In this document: one piece after another, positions 1 to 9,132 of the stretch | Position numbering within the stretch: position 1 is the first letter of the stretch | Layout: every line of letters starts with the position of its first letter | Assembly: GCA_028823075.1 (NCBI GenBank) | Contig: JAPKCE010000016.1 | Location: forward strand, 1 to 15,024 | DNA: 15,024 nucleotides | DNA from: Myxococcota bacterium | GTDB lineage: Bacteria > Myxococcota > UBA4151 | Direction of reading: 5' to 3' | Position numbers and translations under genes: made by a program | Notes under the pieces: model-generated | Seen by the model: only the letters and a program-made list of their open reading frames with translations | Told to the model about the DNA's origin: nothing | Database searches by the model: none

Positions 1-1
1 A

Positions 2-208
2 TTCGTTTACCTCGGCACCGGCGTGATGAGCTTTGCCTACGCCTATCTGCTGCCTCAGGAACAATACGATGCGGCGGGTAACCTGATCGGCCCGGCGACG
101 AACCCCGAGAACTGGCAGGCATGGCCGCTGTCGATGATCCCCGTGGCACTTGTCGGTACGCTCTTGGCGACTCGGGTTTGGAACGCTACGCCCACTAAGG
201 CTTCTTAG
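2..208 (+). CDS. C-terminal fragment of an unidentified, probably membrane-bound protein
   Basis: An open frame enters from the left edge (first full codon at base 2) and ends at a TAG at 206-208, giving 68 residues of the protein's end. The frame is open right to the edge, so the GTG at 23 and ATG at 26 are probably internal codons rather than the start. The fragment begins with a hydrophobic, aromatic stretch. A hydrophilic loop rich in Asn, Pro and Gly follows. A second hydrophobic segment, about residues 44-60, looks like a final transmembrane helix, and the protein ends in a short Ala/Thr/Lys tail. I do not recognise the family; an inner-membrane protein is the most that can be inferred. 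It lies upstream of the T2SS promoter region on the same strand and has no visible functional link to it. Confidence 0.6.
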   Translation, partial: FVYLGTGVMSFAYAYLLPQEQYDAAGNLIGPATNPENWQAWPLSMIPVALVGTLLATRVWNATPTKAS

Positions 209-245
209 AAGGCCGGGCATCGCTTGATAGCCTGGCGACGGCCTT
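209..245 (+). terminator. Possible weak hairpin after the upstream gene
   Basis: Directly after the upstream stop codon, AAGGCCG (209-215) is complementary to CGGCCTT (239-245). An alternative inner stem pairs 213-218 with 230-235, including one G-U pair. No run of T follows, so this is not a standard intrinsic terminator. It could stabilise an mRNA 3' end or mean nothing. Confidence 0.25.
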
Positions 246-291
246 CGGCGCCCGTGGGTTCGCATAGGCAAACACATCGGCTGCGGCCCAG

Positions 292-313
292 AAACCGGTT
301 TTGGGTTGAACCC
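292..313. repeat. Two adjacent short palindromes upstream of gspC
   Basis: AAACCGGTTT (292-301) is a perfect 10-base palindrome. One base later GGGTTGAACCC (303-313) is a perfect inverted repeat around a central G. They lie about 160-180 bases before the gspC start in non-coding DNA. The arrangement is compatible with paired sites for a dimeric DNA-binding protein, but no regulator family is recognised. Short palindromes also arise by chance. Confidence 0.35.
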
Positions 314-354
314 TAAGTTTGCAATCGCAACCCTGCCATAATGGCCGACACCCT

Positions 355-371
355 CCTGCCAGGTCGGCAGG
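355..371. repeat. Inverted repeat CCTGCC-N5-GGCAGG
   Basis: CCTGCC (355-360) and GGCAGG (366-371) are perfect 6-base inverted arms around a 5-base centre. No T-run follows, so it is not an intrinsic terminator. It sits just upstream of the candidate -35 element at 392 and could be an operator or a small hairpin. Function is unknown. Confidence 0.3.
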
Positions 372-391
372 GCGGCAGCGTTGTTGCGCTG

Positions 392-420
392 TTAACACCC
401 TGATAAAACTTAGTTTAAAT
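392..420 (+). promoter_or_regulatory. Candidate sigma70-type promoter of the gsp operon
   Basis: TTAACA (392-397; five of six bases of the -35 consensus) and TTAAAT (415-420; four of six of the -10 consensus) are separated by exactly 17 bases. The region is clearly more AT-rich than its surroundings. Transcription would start near 427, leaving a leader of about 43 bases before the GTG of gspC. No other non-coding gap before queE exceeds 23 bases, so this region is the most likely place for a promoter serving the whole operon. Confidence 0.4.
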
Positions 421-421
421 T

Positions 422-438
422 CAGGCATGATTCCTGCG
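422..438 (+). promoter_or_regulatory. Imperfect palindrome / sigma54-like element before gspC
   Basis: Bases 422-436 (CAGGCATGATTCCTG) form a 15-base dyad with one mismatched pair around a central G. The same bases contain GG (424-425) and GC (436-437) with exactly ten bases between, the invariant spacing of sigma54 -24/-12 promoters. The match to the wider sigma54 consensus is partial. If it is a promoter, transcription would begin near 449. If it is an operator, it overlaps the start of the sigma70-like transcript. The sequence cannot decide between these or exclude chance. Confidence 0.3.
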
Positions 439-457
439 TTAATGTTTTATACATGAC

Positions 458-463
458 GAGGAG
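458..463 (+). promoter_or_regulatory. Ribosome binding site fixing the GTG start of gspC
   Basis: GAGGAG lies six bases before the GTG at 470. This supports a GTG start, since no in-frame ATG is available before the transmembrane segment. The out-of-frame ATG at 453 overlaps this region and has no binding site of its own. Confidence 0.75.
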
Positions 464-469
464 CAACGC

Positions 470-1408
470 GTGGAACGCTTTGCCAAATATAAGCCGCTGG
501 GAACCTTTTTAGGACTCGCTTTATGCGCCTATTTGTTGGCCGGCACGGTGACCTTAGTTTTAGCTGAGAGCCGTCGCCCCATACCGGCCCTGCCGGTGAT
601 CAAAGCCGCCAAGTCGAGCAAACGCTTTAAACGGCAGATTAGCTCGATCTCGGACCGTAATTTATCGGGCACCGCGAAAGAGGTGGTTGAAGAGGTGGCG
701 CCTTCGGACGGTGCTGCTGAGGACCTTCCGGTCGACGGTGAAGCGACCCGTTCGGCAATTAACGCTCGGGTGGTCGCCACAGTTCTTTTCGACCATTCGG
801 CTTGGAACTTTGCGCTGATCGAAGACGGTCTGCGGCGCAAGTCGTTCATCGGTCATGTTGGCGAACAACTCTTTCCGAAAAATGAACTCTTCACCATCGT
901 CGAGATCGTCGAGGATAAGGTGATAATTCGCGAGCAGAACAGCCCGCGCCTAACCTTCCTCGAGAAAACCGAGGCCGGCGGTGGCACCTCGAGCCCGTCT
1001 GCGCCTGCGACGAGTAGTTCTAACTCCGGTGACAGCGGAAAAAAAGAGATTACGGACCGCATTTTGGCCGGCGTAAAAAAGAAGGGCGAGGGCAAGTTTG
1101 ACGTGTCTCGCGACAGTATTGACACGGTTCTCTCTAATCTCGGTGCTCTTTCGACCGATGCCCGCGTTGTGCCTGATTTCAAAGGCGGTAAGCAGCGTGG
1201 CTTTAAGCTATTTTCCATCAAAGCTAAGTCGGTGTTTTCGCAAATCGGTCTGAAAAACGGTGACGTGCTTCAGTCGATCAATGGATACGCCTTAACCAGT
1301 CCCGATAAAATTCTCGAGGTCTATGGAAAGCTCAAAGATTCCGAACAGGTCGGCCTCAAAGTGCTGCGTCGCGGTAAATCGCGCAGCATTGAATATTCGA
1401 TTCGATAA
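470..1408 (+). CDS. gspC: Type II secretion system protein GspC, inner-membrane connector
   Basis: GspC links the inner-membrane platform to the secretin: its periplasmic HR domain binds the N0 domain of GspD, and its PDZ domain has been implicated in substrate or secretin contacts. The 312-residue protein has a short basic cytoplasmic end, one transmembrane helix at about residues 10-32, and a charged linker. The HR domain lies at about 96-167, followed by a Ser/Gly-rich linker at about 170-192. A C-terminal PDZ domain at about 225-312 contains the typical GLKNGDVLQSINGYAL stretch. Start is GTG, supported by GAGGAG six bases upstream. It is the first gene of the operon, 18 bases before gspD, as in the classical pul/out order. 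Length is normal for PDZ-type GspC. Some species have a coiled coil instead of PDZ; here it is clearly PDZ. Confidence 0.93.
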   Translation: MERFAKYKPLGTFLGLALCAYLLAGTVTLVLAESRRPIPALPVIKAAKSSKRFKRQISSISDRNLSGTAKEVVEEVAPSDGAAEDLPVDGEATRSAINARVVATVLFDHSAWNFALIEDGLRRKSFIGHVGEQLFPKNELFTIVEIVEDKVIIREQNSPRLTFLEKTEAGGGTSSPSAPATSSSNSGDSGKKEITDRILAGVKKKGEGKFDVSRDSIDTVLSNLGALSTDARVVPDFKGGKQRGFKLFSIKAKSVFSQIGLKNGDVLQSINGYALTSPDKILEVYGKLKDSEQVGLKVLRRGKSRSIEYSIR

Positions 1409-1426
1409 TCAAGAAAGGTCACGGTC

Positions 1427-3811
<2,385 letters not shown>

Positions 3812-3814
3812 GCC

Positions 3815-5512
3815 ATGCGCATAGGAGAGCTGCTGGTCCGCCATCAGAGTCTCAGCGTTGAGGCGCTGGACGCTGCGCTTGAAGAACAAGGCGAGCGCGG
3901 TGGTTTGCTCGGGCAGTTGTTGATCCACGCCAAAGCTGTCGACGAACTGGCTTTGGCAAAAGCCTTAGCCGAGCAGGCTGGTTGCGAATTTCGCGAACAG
4001 ATTGACGCCAACGCCATCCCTGATGAGCTGCTCGACCGCCTCCCCTTGAGTTTCGCCCGTGCCCGTTCGGTGTTGCCGCTGGAGCGCCGCGAAGATGGCT
4101 CGGTGGTGGTGGTGCTCGCCGACCCTTTTGATCTGTCGGTGGTTAGTGATCTCCAACTCATGTTGGAAGCCCCTCTGGTGACCGAAGTGGCGACAGAGAC
4201 ACTGATTACAGCCAGCGCTAACAACGCCTATGATCGGGCGACTCGGCTCGCCGAAGATGCGGCTGAAGGCCTCGAAGAGAGCCACGCCGAAGACGAAGAA
4301 GAGTTTGCGATTCAGGACATTTTAGACGCTGAAGATGAAGCGCCGATTATCCGCTTTGTGCATTCCATTCTTTCTCAGGCGGTGCGGGAGCGTGCTTCCG
4401 ATATCCACGTTGAACCCTTCGAGCGCGAAGTGGCTGTGCGGTTTCGCGTCGACGGCGTGTTGCGTGAAGTGGTGCGCCCACCGAAGGCTGCGCAAAGCTC
4501 CATCATCTCGCGTATTAAGGTAATGTCTGGGCTTAATATCGCCGAAAAAAGGCTGCCCCAGGATGGGCGTATCCGGCTTAAGCGAGCTGGGCGCGACATC
4601 GATATTCGTGTCTCCACTGTACCGACAAGTCACGGTGAGCGGGTGGTCATGCGCTTGCTCGACCGCTCGGCGGTGCTCAAACCGCTCGACGAGCTTGGGT
4701 TTGAGGCCGACCTCATGGAGCAGGTGGGTCGATTAATCCGCCGCAGCCACGGGATCATTTTGGTTACAGGGCCAACGGGTTCGGGTAAAACAACGACGCT
4801 TTACGGCTGTTTGAGTAAGATCAATTCACCCGACAAAAATATCCTCACTATCGAAGACCCGGTTGAGTATCAATTGCAAGGCGTCGGACAGGTTCCGGTG
4901 AACCCCAAAATCAATCTGACTTTTGCCTCGGGGCTACGCGCCTTTTTGCGCCAGGACCCCGATGTCATCATGGTGGGTGAGATCCGCGATAAGGATACGG
5001 CTGAGATCGCTATTCAGGCCTCTTTGACAGGGCACTTGGTGCTCTCGACCATCCATACCAACGACGCAGCAAGCGCTATGACTCGGCTGGTGGATATGGG
5101 CGTCGAGACCTTTCTCGTCGCCTCGTCCTTGGCCGGTGTCTTAGCGCAGCGTTTAGTGCGAACTGTCTGTGATGACTGTGCCGAGACGAAACCGCTGGGC
5201 GAAGCGGCTTGTCGTGAGCTGGGTGTGGACGCCGCCTTACACGCTGGCAAGCCCGTGCGCGAGGGCAAGGGCTGCATCGCCTGCCAGCATACCGGCTACC
5301 GGGGCCGGCGCGCTATTTATGAACTGCTCATGGTCGATGACCGGGTTCGCGAGATGGTGCTCGCCAACGCCGACGCTGCGCGGGTTAAACACGCCGCTCG
5401 CGAAGCCGGTATGAAGACCTTGCGAGAAGATGGCCTGAGCAAGATTCTTAAAGGGGAAACGACTGTCGCCGAGGTCTGCCGTGTGACCACGGAAGAAGCG
5501 GTGCTGGACTAG
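3815..5512 (+). CDS. gspE: Type II secretion ATPase GspE
   Basis: GspE is the cytoplasmic hexameric ATPase that powers pseudopilus assembly; it docks on GspL and GspF. The 565-residue protein begins with a GspE-N/MshEN-type domain (about 1-150). The catalytic part has an Asp box at 194-200 (ASDIHVE), Walker A GPTGSGKT at 319-326 with Lys325, Walker B around 383-389 with Glu389, and a His box beginning near 410. A tetracysteine zinc motif follows: Cys452, Cys455, Cys487 and Cys490. That zinc motif is typical of T2SS and type IV pilus assembly ATPases and absent from PilT-type retraction ATPases, which supports GspE. All key residues are present. The ATG lies three bases after the gspD stop, with AAGGA at 3803-3807 inside the gspD end, so translation is likely coupled. 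Confidence 0.97.
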   Translation: MRIGELLVRHQSLSVEALDAALEEQGERGGLLGQLLIHAKAVDELALAKALAEQAGCEFREQIDANAIPDELLDRLPLSFARARSVLPLERREDGSVVVVLADPFDLSVVSDLQLMLEAPLVTEVATETLITASANNAYDRATRLAEDAAEGLEESHAEDEEEFAIQDILDAEDEAPIIRFVHSILSQAVRERASDIHVEPFEREVAVRFRVDGVLREVVRPPKAAQSSIISRIKVMSGLNIAEKRLPQDGRIRLKRAGRDIDIRVSTVPTSHGERVVMRLLDRSAVLKPLDELGFEADLMEQVGRLIRRSHGIILVTGPTGSGKTTTLYGCLSKINSPDKNILTIEDPVEYQLQGVGQVPVNPKINLTFASGLRAFLRQDPDVIMVGEIRDKDTAEIAIQASLTGHLVLSTIHTNDAASAMTRLVDMGVETFLVASSLAGVLAQRLVRTVCDDCAETKPLGEAACRELGVDAALHAGKPVREGKGCIACQHTGYRGRRAIYELLMVDDRVREMVLANADAARVKHAAREAGMKTLREDGLSKILKGETTVAEVCRVTTEEAVLD

Positions 5513-5515
5513 CCT

Positions 5516-6736
5516 ATGCCGCTTTACGAATACAAAGGCTTTAACGCCGAGGGCAAGAGCAACAAGGGCGTGCGCGACGCCGAGAGCCCTAAGGCTTTGC
5601 GCGCTCAATTACGTCGTGACGGTATTTTTATCTCCGAGGTGAAAGAGGCGAAGGTCTCGAAAAAGTCGTCTGGCACTGAGGTGCTCAGCAACCGACCTGT
5701 GAATGTGCGCTTGCTGGCCGTTGTGACGCGCCAGTTTGCCGTGCTCATCCGTTCGGGCATCCCTTTGGTTCCGTCGCTGACCGCTTTGGCCGAGCAGGTC
5801 GAAGATGAGCGCTTAGCTCGCGTCCTTGCCGACGTGAAAGGCAGGGTCAATGAAGGGGCTTCACTGGCCGAGGCGATGGGCGCCCACCCGAAAGTGTATT
5901 CGAATATTTACATTAACATGGTGCGCGCAGGTGAGAACTCGGGTGCGCTCGATGTGGTGCTCGAGCGCCTGGCTGATTTTACCGAGGGCCAAGCCGAACT
6001 CAAAAGCAAAGTCTTTGGTGCCTTGATCTATCCGGTGGTGATGGTTGTCGCTGGTTCGCTGGTGATGATCGGCCTTTTCGTCTTCGTGGTGCCGCGCATC
6101 ACCAAGATTTTTGCCTCTGCCGAAGCGCAACTTCCGCTGCTGACCCGGGTGTTAATAGGCATCTCCGAAGTGCTGCGCAGCCCGATACTTATGTTCGGCG
6201 TTATTGCTTTGCTCGTCGTCGCCGCCATCTTGTTTCGTAACTGGGTGGGAACCCAGGCTGGTCGCCGCCGCTTCGATGCTTTCAAGCTGCGTTTACCTCT
6301 CTTTGGACGCATTCATCGCATGGTGGCTATCGCCCGTTTTGCGCGCACCTTGTCCACCCTTTTAGCTGCCGGCGTGCCCTTGTTGTTCGCCTGCAAGATT
6401 GTGCGCAATGTCGTCAGCAACGAGGTCCTCGCCGAGACCATCGACGCTGCCGCTTTGGCGGTGTCTGAAGGCCAAAGTTTTGCCGCACCCTTGAAGCGAA
6501 GCGGTGAGTTTCCGCCCCTAGTGCACCATATGATCTCGGTGGGTGAACAGAGCGGAAAGCTCGAAAACATGCTCGATAATGTTGCCACCGCCTACGAACA
6601 GCAGGTCGAAGTGACCGTCGGCGGTCTGACCTCCTTGATCGAACCCATTCTTATCCTCTTTATGGGTGGAGGTGTCGCCACCGTGGTCTTCGCCATCCTC
6701 ATGCCCATTTTGCAAATGAACCAATTTATCCGCTGA
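5516..6736 (+). CDS. gspF: Type II secretion inner-membrane platform protein GspF
   Basis: GspF is the polytopic core of the inner-membrane platform and probably transmits GspE motion to the pseudopilins. The 406-residue protein opens with the typical MPLYEYKGFNAEG start. It has two repeated T2SSF cytoplasmic domains (about 66-192 and 269-392). Hydrophobic helices lie at about 170-192, 222-242 and 377-400, the usual three-helix topology. Length is normal and no disruption is seen. The ATG follows the gspE stop by three bases and has no good Shine-Dalgarno sequence of its own, so initiation probably depends on ribosomes finishing gspE. This would tie GspF amounts to GspE. Confidence 0.96.
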   Translation: MPLYEYKGFNAEGKSNKGVRDAESPKALRAQLRRDGIFISEVKEAKVSKKSSGTEVLSNRPVNVRLLAVVTRQFAVLIRSGIPLVPSLTALAEQVEDERLARVLADVKGRVNEGASLAEAMGAHPKVYSNIYINMVRAGENSGALDVVLERLADFTEGQAELKSKVFGALIYPVVMVVAGSLVMIGLFVFVVPRITKIFASAEAQLPLLTRVLIGISEVLRSPILMFGVIALLVVAAILFRNWVGTQAGRRRFDAFKLRLPLFGRIHRMVAIARFARTLSTLLAAGVPLLFACKIVRNVVSNEVLAETIDAAALAVSEGQSFAAPLKRSGEFPPLVHHMISVGEQSGKLENMLDNVATAYEQQVEVTVGGLTSLIEPILILFMGGGVATVVFAILMPILQMNQFIR

Positions 6737-6759
6737 TTAACTGGCGGGAAAGGAATTTT

Positions 6760-7188
6760 ATGAAACCTGTTGAACGAATCGTCCGCCAAAGCGCTCGTAA
6801 GGGTATGACTCTCATCGAGATTCTCGTCGTGGTCGCCATTCTCGGTATGCTTGCGACCGCCGTTACCGTGGCCGTGCTCGACCAATTTGAAGATGCCAAA
6901 AGTGACCGAGCGCGGATGGATCTTGCGGCCGTCACGCAAGGGCTGTCTGCTTATTATATCAAGATGGGCAAATACCCGACTACCGGTGAGGGACTGAGCA
7001 GTTTAGTCAGCCCGCCTAAAGGTAGCCCGTTGCTCGGTGAGTTGCCGCGCGACCCTTGGGACGCCGAATATAACTACGCCAACCCCGGCACCCACAACGC
7101 TAAGGGCTTTGATATTTGGAGTTCCGGTAAAGACGGTCAAAGCGGCAGCGATGATGACGTCGGCAACTGGAAAGACGACATCCAATAG
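6760..7188 (+). CDS. gspG: Major pseudopilin GspG
   Basis: GspG is the main subunit of the periplasmic pseudopilus. The 142-residue precursor has a 15-residue basic leader ending in Gly15. Prepilin peptidase would cut before Met16, giving the mature N-terminus MTLIEILVVVAILGML with the required Glu at mature position 5. The hydrophobic helix spans about 18-40. The globular part carries the KYPTTGEGLSSLV and LPRDPWDAEYNY motifs diagnostic of GspG. The C-terminal calcium-binding loop at about 118-133 contains Asp118, Asp125 and Asp131-133. The mature protein starts with Met rather than the more common Phe, which the peptidase tolerates. It follows the largest gap in the operon (23 bases) and has a good site, GGGAAAGGAA at 6746-6755, consistent with strong independent translation of the most abundant subunit. 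Confidence 0.97.
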   Translation: MKPVERIVRQSARKGMTLIEILVVVAILGMLATAVTVAVLDQFEDAKSDRARMDLAAVTQGLSAYYIKMGKYPTTGEGLSSLVSPPKGSPLLGELPRDPWDAEYNYANPGTHNAKGFDIWSSGKDGQSGSDDDVGNWKDDIQ

Positions 7189-7193
7189 GTTGC

Positions 7194-7862
7194 ATGGTGA
7201 GTCTTAAACTCTCAGCGCCGCGTCGCGGTTTTACACTGATCGAATTGATGGTTGCCGTGGGCATCCTCGCCATCGTTACGGCCGGTGCATTTAGCGCGAT
7301 CGCTACGGTCGATGGAGCGCGCACGCGCGCCGCTGCCGGCAAGGTCTCGGCCGCTGTGCGCGAGAGCTTTGATCGCGCCGCATTGTCGGGCGAGGTTCAT
7401 CGTTTGATCTTTAGTGTGGGCGGCAGCGAGATGCGCCTCGAGTCTGCCGAAGGAATGTTCGCGCTGCCCGCCGTTGTCGCCGATTTAGGCGAGAGCATGG
7501 AGGAGCGTCAAAAGCGCTCAGCAGAAGATGAAGAGGACCTCTACGATGGTCTCAGTGACGAAGCCAAAGCGGGTCTAAAGGCCCTGCGTGAGCCGCCGGT
7601 TTGGAGTCCATCGAGCGGTTCCCTCGGCGAGGGCGTCACTTTGGAAAGCGCTAAGATTCTGGGGTTTTGGAGCGATGCCTTTGAGGACTTTCAAAGCAAA
7701 GGCGAAGGCGTTTTATACTTCTTCCCACGCGGCGAAACCCAAGATGCGGTGTTTCATATCGGCGAAAGCGAAGAGGAGGTTTTCACCCTTCGCATCGACG
7801 GTATGGCGGCCCGCATCAACGCCAAGTTCGGGCGCTATGACCATCGAGGTAAAGAGCTATGA
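7194..7862 (+). CDS. gspH: Minor pseudopilin GspH
   Basis: A 222-residue prepilin-like protein with a 12-residue basic leader ending RRG, then FTLIELMVAVGILAIVTAGAF: Phe at mature position 1, Glu at 5 and a hydrophobic helix. Its position between gspG and gspI identifies it as GspH, the minor pseudopilin that sits below the I-J-K tip complex. The body is low in recognisable motifs. It has a strongly charged insert at about residues 100-125 (Glu/Asp/Lys/Arg-rich, after SMEERQKR), making it longer than many 150-190-residue GspH proteins. The ATG lies five bases after the gspG stop with only a weak binding site; a GTG at 7197 is an alternative start costing one residue. The last codons overlap gspI by ATGA. 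Confidence 0.85.
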   Translation: MVSLKLSAPRRGFTLIELMVAVGILAIVTAGAFSAIATVDGARTRAAAGKVSAAVRESFDRAALSGEVHRLIFSVGGSEMRLESAEGMFALPAVVADLGESMEERQKRSAEDEEDLYDGLSDEAKAGLKALREPPVWSPSSGSLGEGVTLESAKILGFWSDAFEDFQSKGEGVLYFFPRGETQDAVFHIGESEEEVFTLRIDGMAARINAKFGRYDHRGKEL

Positions 7863-8437
7863 AACGCGGCTTTACCCTTCTTGAGGCGCTCGTCGCCATC
7901 GGTATTCTCGCCGGGCTATTCACCGCAATTTATGGGGTGCAGGCTAGCGCCGTTCGTTCGGTGCGCTACGCCCGCGATTTACAGATGGCTGCGTTGTTGG
8001 CTCGCGACAAAGTGCTCGAGATCGAATGGAAGCTGAAAAAAGACGGTTTTTCGGTGGCTGATATGACCATGGAAGGTGACTTCGATGAGGCCGAGGCGCC
8101 GCAGTTTCGCTGGCGTGCCGAGATCCGCCGAGTCAAGGCTGAAGCTTTTGAGAACATGGGCGCGCCCGCTGTTTCCGGCGAGGTGAACCCGCTCGCTGGC
8201 GCCTTCGCCCCGGCTTTTCAGATGATCGGTCGCCAACTCGCCGACCAGGTGCGCGAGTTACGCTTATGGGTGATGTGGAAAGACGGTCAGTATGAGGAGA
8301 GCTTCGATGTGGTCACCCATATCGTTCAACTCACGGGTGCTGGCGCACCACCGCCGAGCCCGGTGCCCAATTTAGGACCGGGCGGCACCAGTCACCTTAA
8401 GAACCTTGGTAACCCGGCAACTGGGGCGACCAAATGA
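7859..8437 (+). CDS. gspI: Minor pseudopilin GspI
   Basis: A 192-residue prepilin with a four-residue leader (MKRG), cleaved before FTLLEALVAIGILAGLF; the Glu at mature position 5 is present. GspI forms the tip complex with GspJ and GspK and is thought to initiate pseudopilus assembly. The conserved core is visible as the FRWRAEI region and the VRELRLWVMWKDG strand with the following FDVVTHIV. Common GspI proteins are about 120-130 residues. This one is longer through a roughly 35-residue Ala/Pro/Met-rich insert between those strands and a Pro/Gly-rich tail from about residue 160. GAGGT at 7846-7850 lies eight bases before its ATG. It overlaps gspH and gspJ by four bases (ATGA) at each end. 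Confidence 0.9.
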   Translation: MKRGFTLLEALVAIGILAGLFTAIYGVQASAVRSVRYARDLQMAALLARDKVLEIEWKLKKDGFSVADMTMEGDFDEAEAPQFRWRAEIRRVKAEAFENMGAPAVSGEVNPLAGAFAPAFQMIGRQLADQVRELRLWVMWKDGQYEESFDVVTHIVQLTGAGAPPPSPVPNLGPGGTSHLKNLGNPATGATK

Positions 8438-9123
8438 AGCGCGGCTTTACCTTGCTCGAGGTTATTATCGCAACTGCGGTGGTGGGCATGATCGGCGTGT
8501 CTATTTATGGCGCCGTCGACCGTGCTTTCCAACTCAAGGAGGAGGTGGCGCTGTATTCGGAGCGCTATCGCCAGGCCTATGTGGCGCTAGATCGTATGAC
8601 CCGAGAGTTGAGTTCTGCTTTTGTTTCCAAACATGTTGAACTCAGTGAGCCGCGCGTTGAGACCGTGTTTTTGGGCGAAGATGATGAGGTCCGCTTCACC
8701 GCGTTTTCCAACACCGTGCTGCGTGCCGGCGCGCGTCAAGGTGATCAAGAGACCATTTTTTATCATCTCGATCGAGACCCAGCGGGGCTCGAAGAGAAGG
8801 GAAAATGTTTGTTGCGCTGGTCAGCGCCCCGCCTGCTCGAAGATGCTGACGACCAGAGCAAAGGCCGCGATCGCGTCGTTATCTGCGGCGTCGAACGTTT
8901 GCATCTGGCTTACCATGCGCAGCGCGAGGATGATTGGTCCGACGACTGGCGCACCAGCGATTCGGCCCGCGAGGCTAAAGACTTTGGCGTTGAGCAAGAA
9001 GACATGCGCAAACGCTTGCCCGACCGCGTGCGCATCGAAATCACCCTAATTATGCCCGATGGCGAACTTAAGTTGTTTCGCACGGCCACTAAACTACGCT
9101 TGAATAAAGCGTTGAACTTTTAG
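8434..9123 (+). CDS. gspJ: Minor pseudopilin GspJ
   Basis: A 229-residue prepilin with leader MKRG, cleaved before FTLLEVIIATAVVGMIGVSIYG with Glu at mature position 5. GspJ is the large minor pseudopilin that binds GspI and GspK in the tip complex. The body fits the family, with LDRMTRELSSAF after the helix, an EVRFTAFSN strand and a RLHLAYHAQ strand. Two Cys residues lie in the globular part (in GKCLLR and VICGVE) and could pair. Length is typical. The start overlaps gspI by ATGA and has only a weak GGGG site, so coupling to gspI is likely. Its first 27 bases differ from those of gspI at four silent positions only. Confidence 0.92.
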   Translation: MKRGFTLLEVIIATAVVGMIGVSIYGAVDRAFQLKEEVALYSERYRQAYVALDRMTRELSSAFVSKHVELSEPRVETVFLGEDDEVRFTAFSNTVLRAGARQGDQETIFYHLDRDPAGLEEKGKCLLRWSAPRLLEDADDQSKGRDRVVICGVERLHLAYHAQREDDWSDDWRTSDSAREAKDFGVEQEDMRKRLPDRVRIEITLIMPDGELKLFRTATKLRLNKALNF

Positions 9124-9132
9124 GGGGTAGCT

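Noticed and set aside
355..371. Inverted repeat considered as an intrinsic terminator of the upstream gene
   Set aside because: No T-run follows and the stem is only six base pairs.
195..428. Minus-strand ORF of 77 codons across the upstream intergenic region
   Set aside because: Composition looks like non-coding DNA, with no recognisable family and no convincing ribosome site. It overlaps the promoter elements.
453..512. Short ORF ATG...TAG of 19 codons overlapping the gspC start, possible leader peptide
   Set aside because: It has no Shine-Dalgarno sequence before its ATG, and the GAGGAG inside it is correctly placed for the GTG of gspC. Most of it lies in the gspC coding region.
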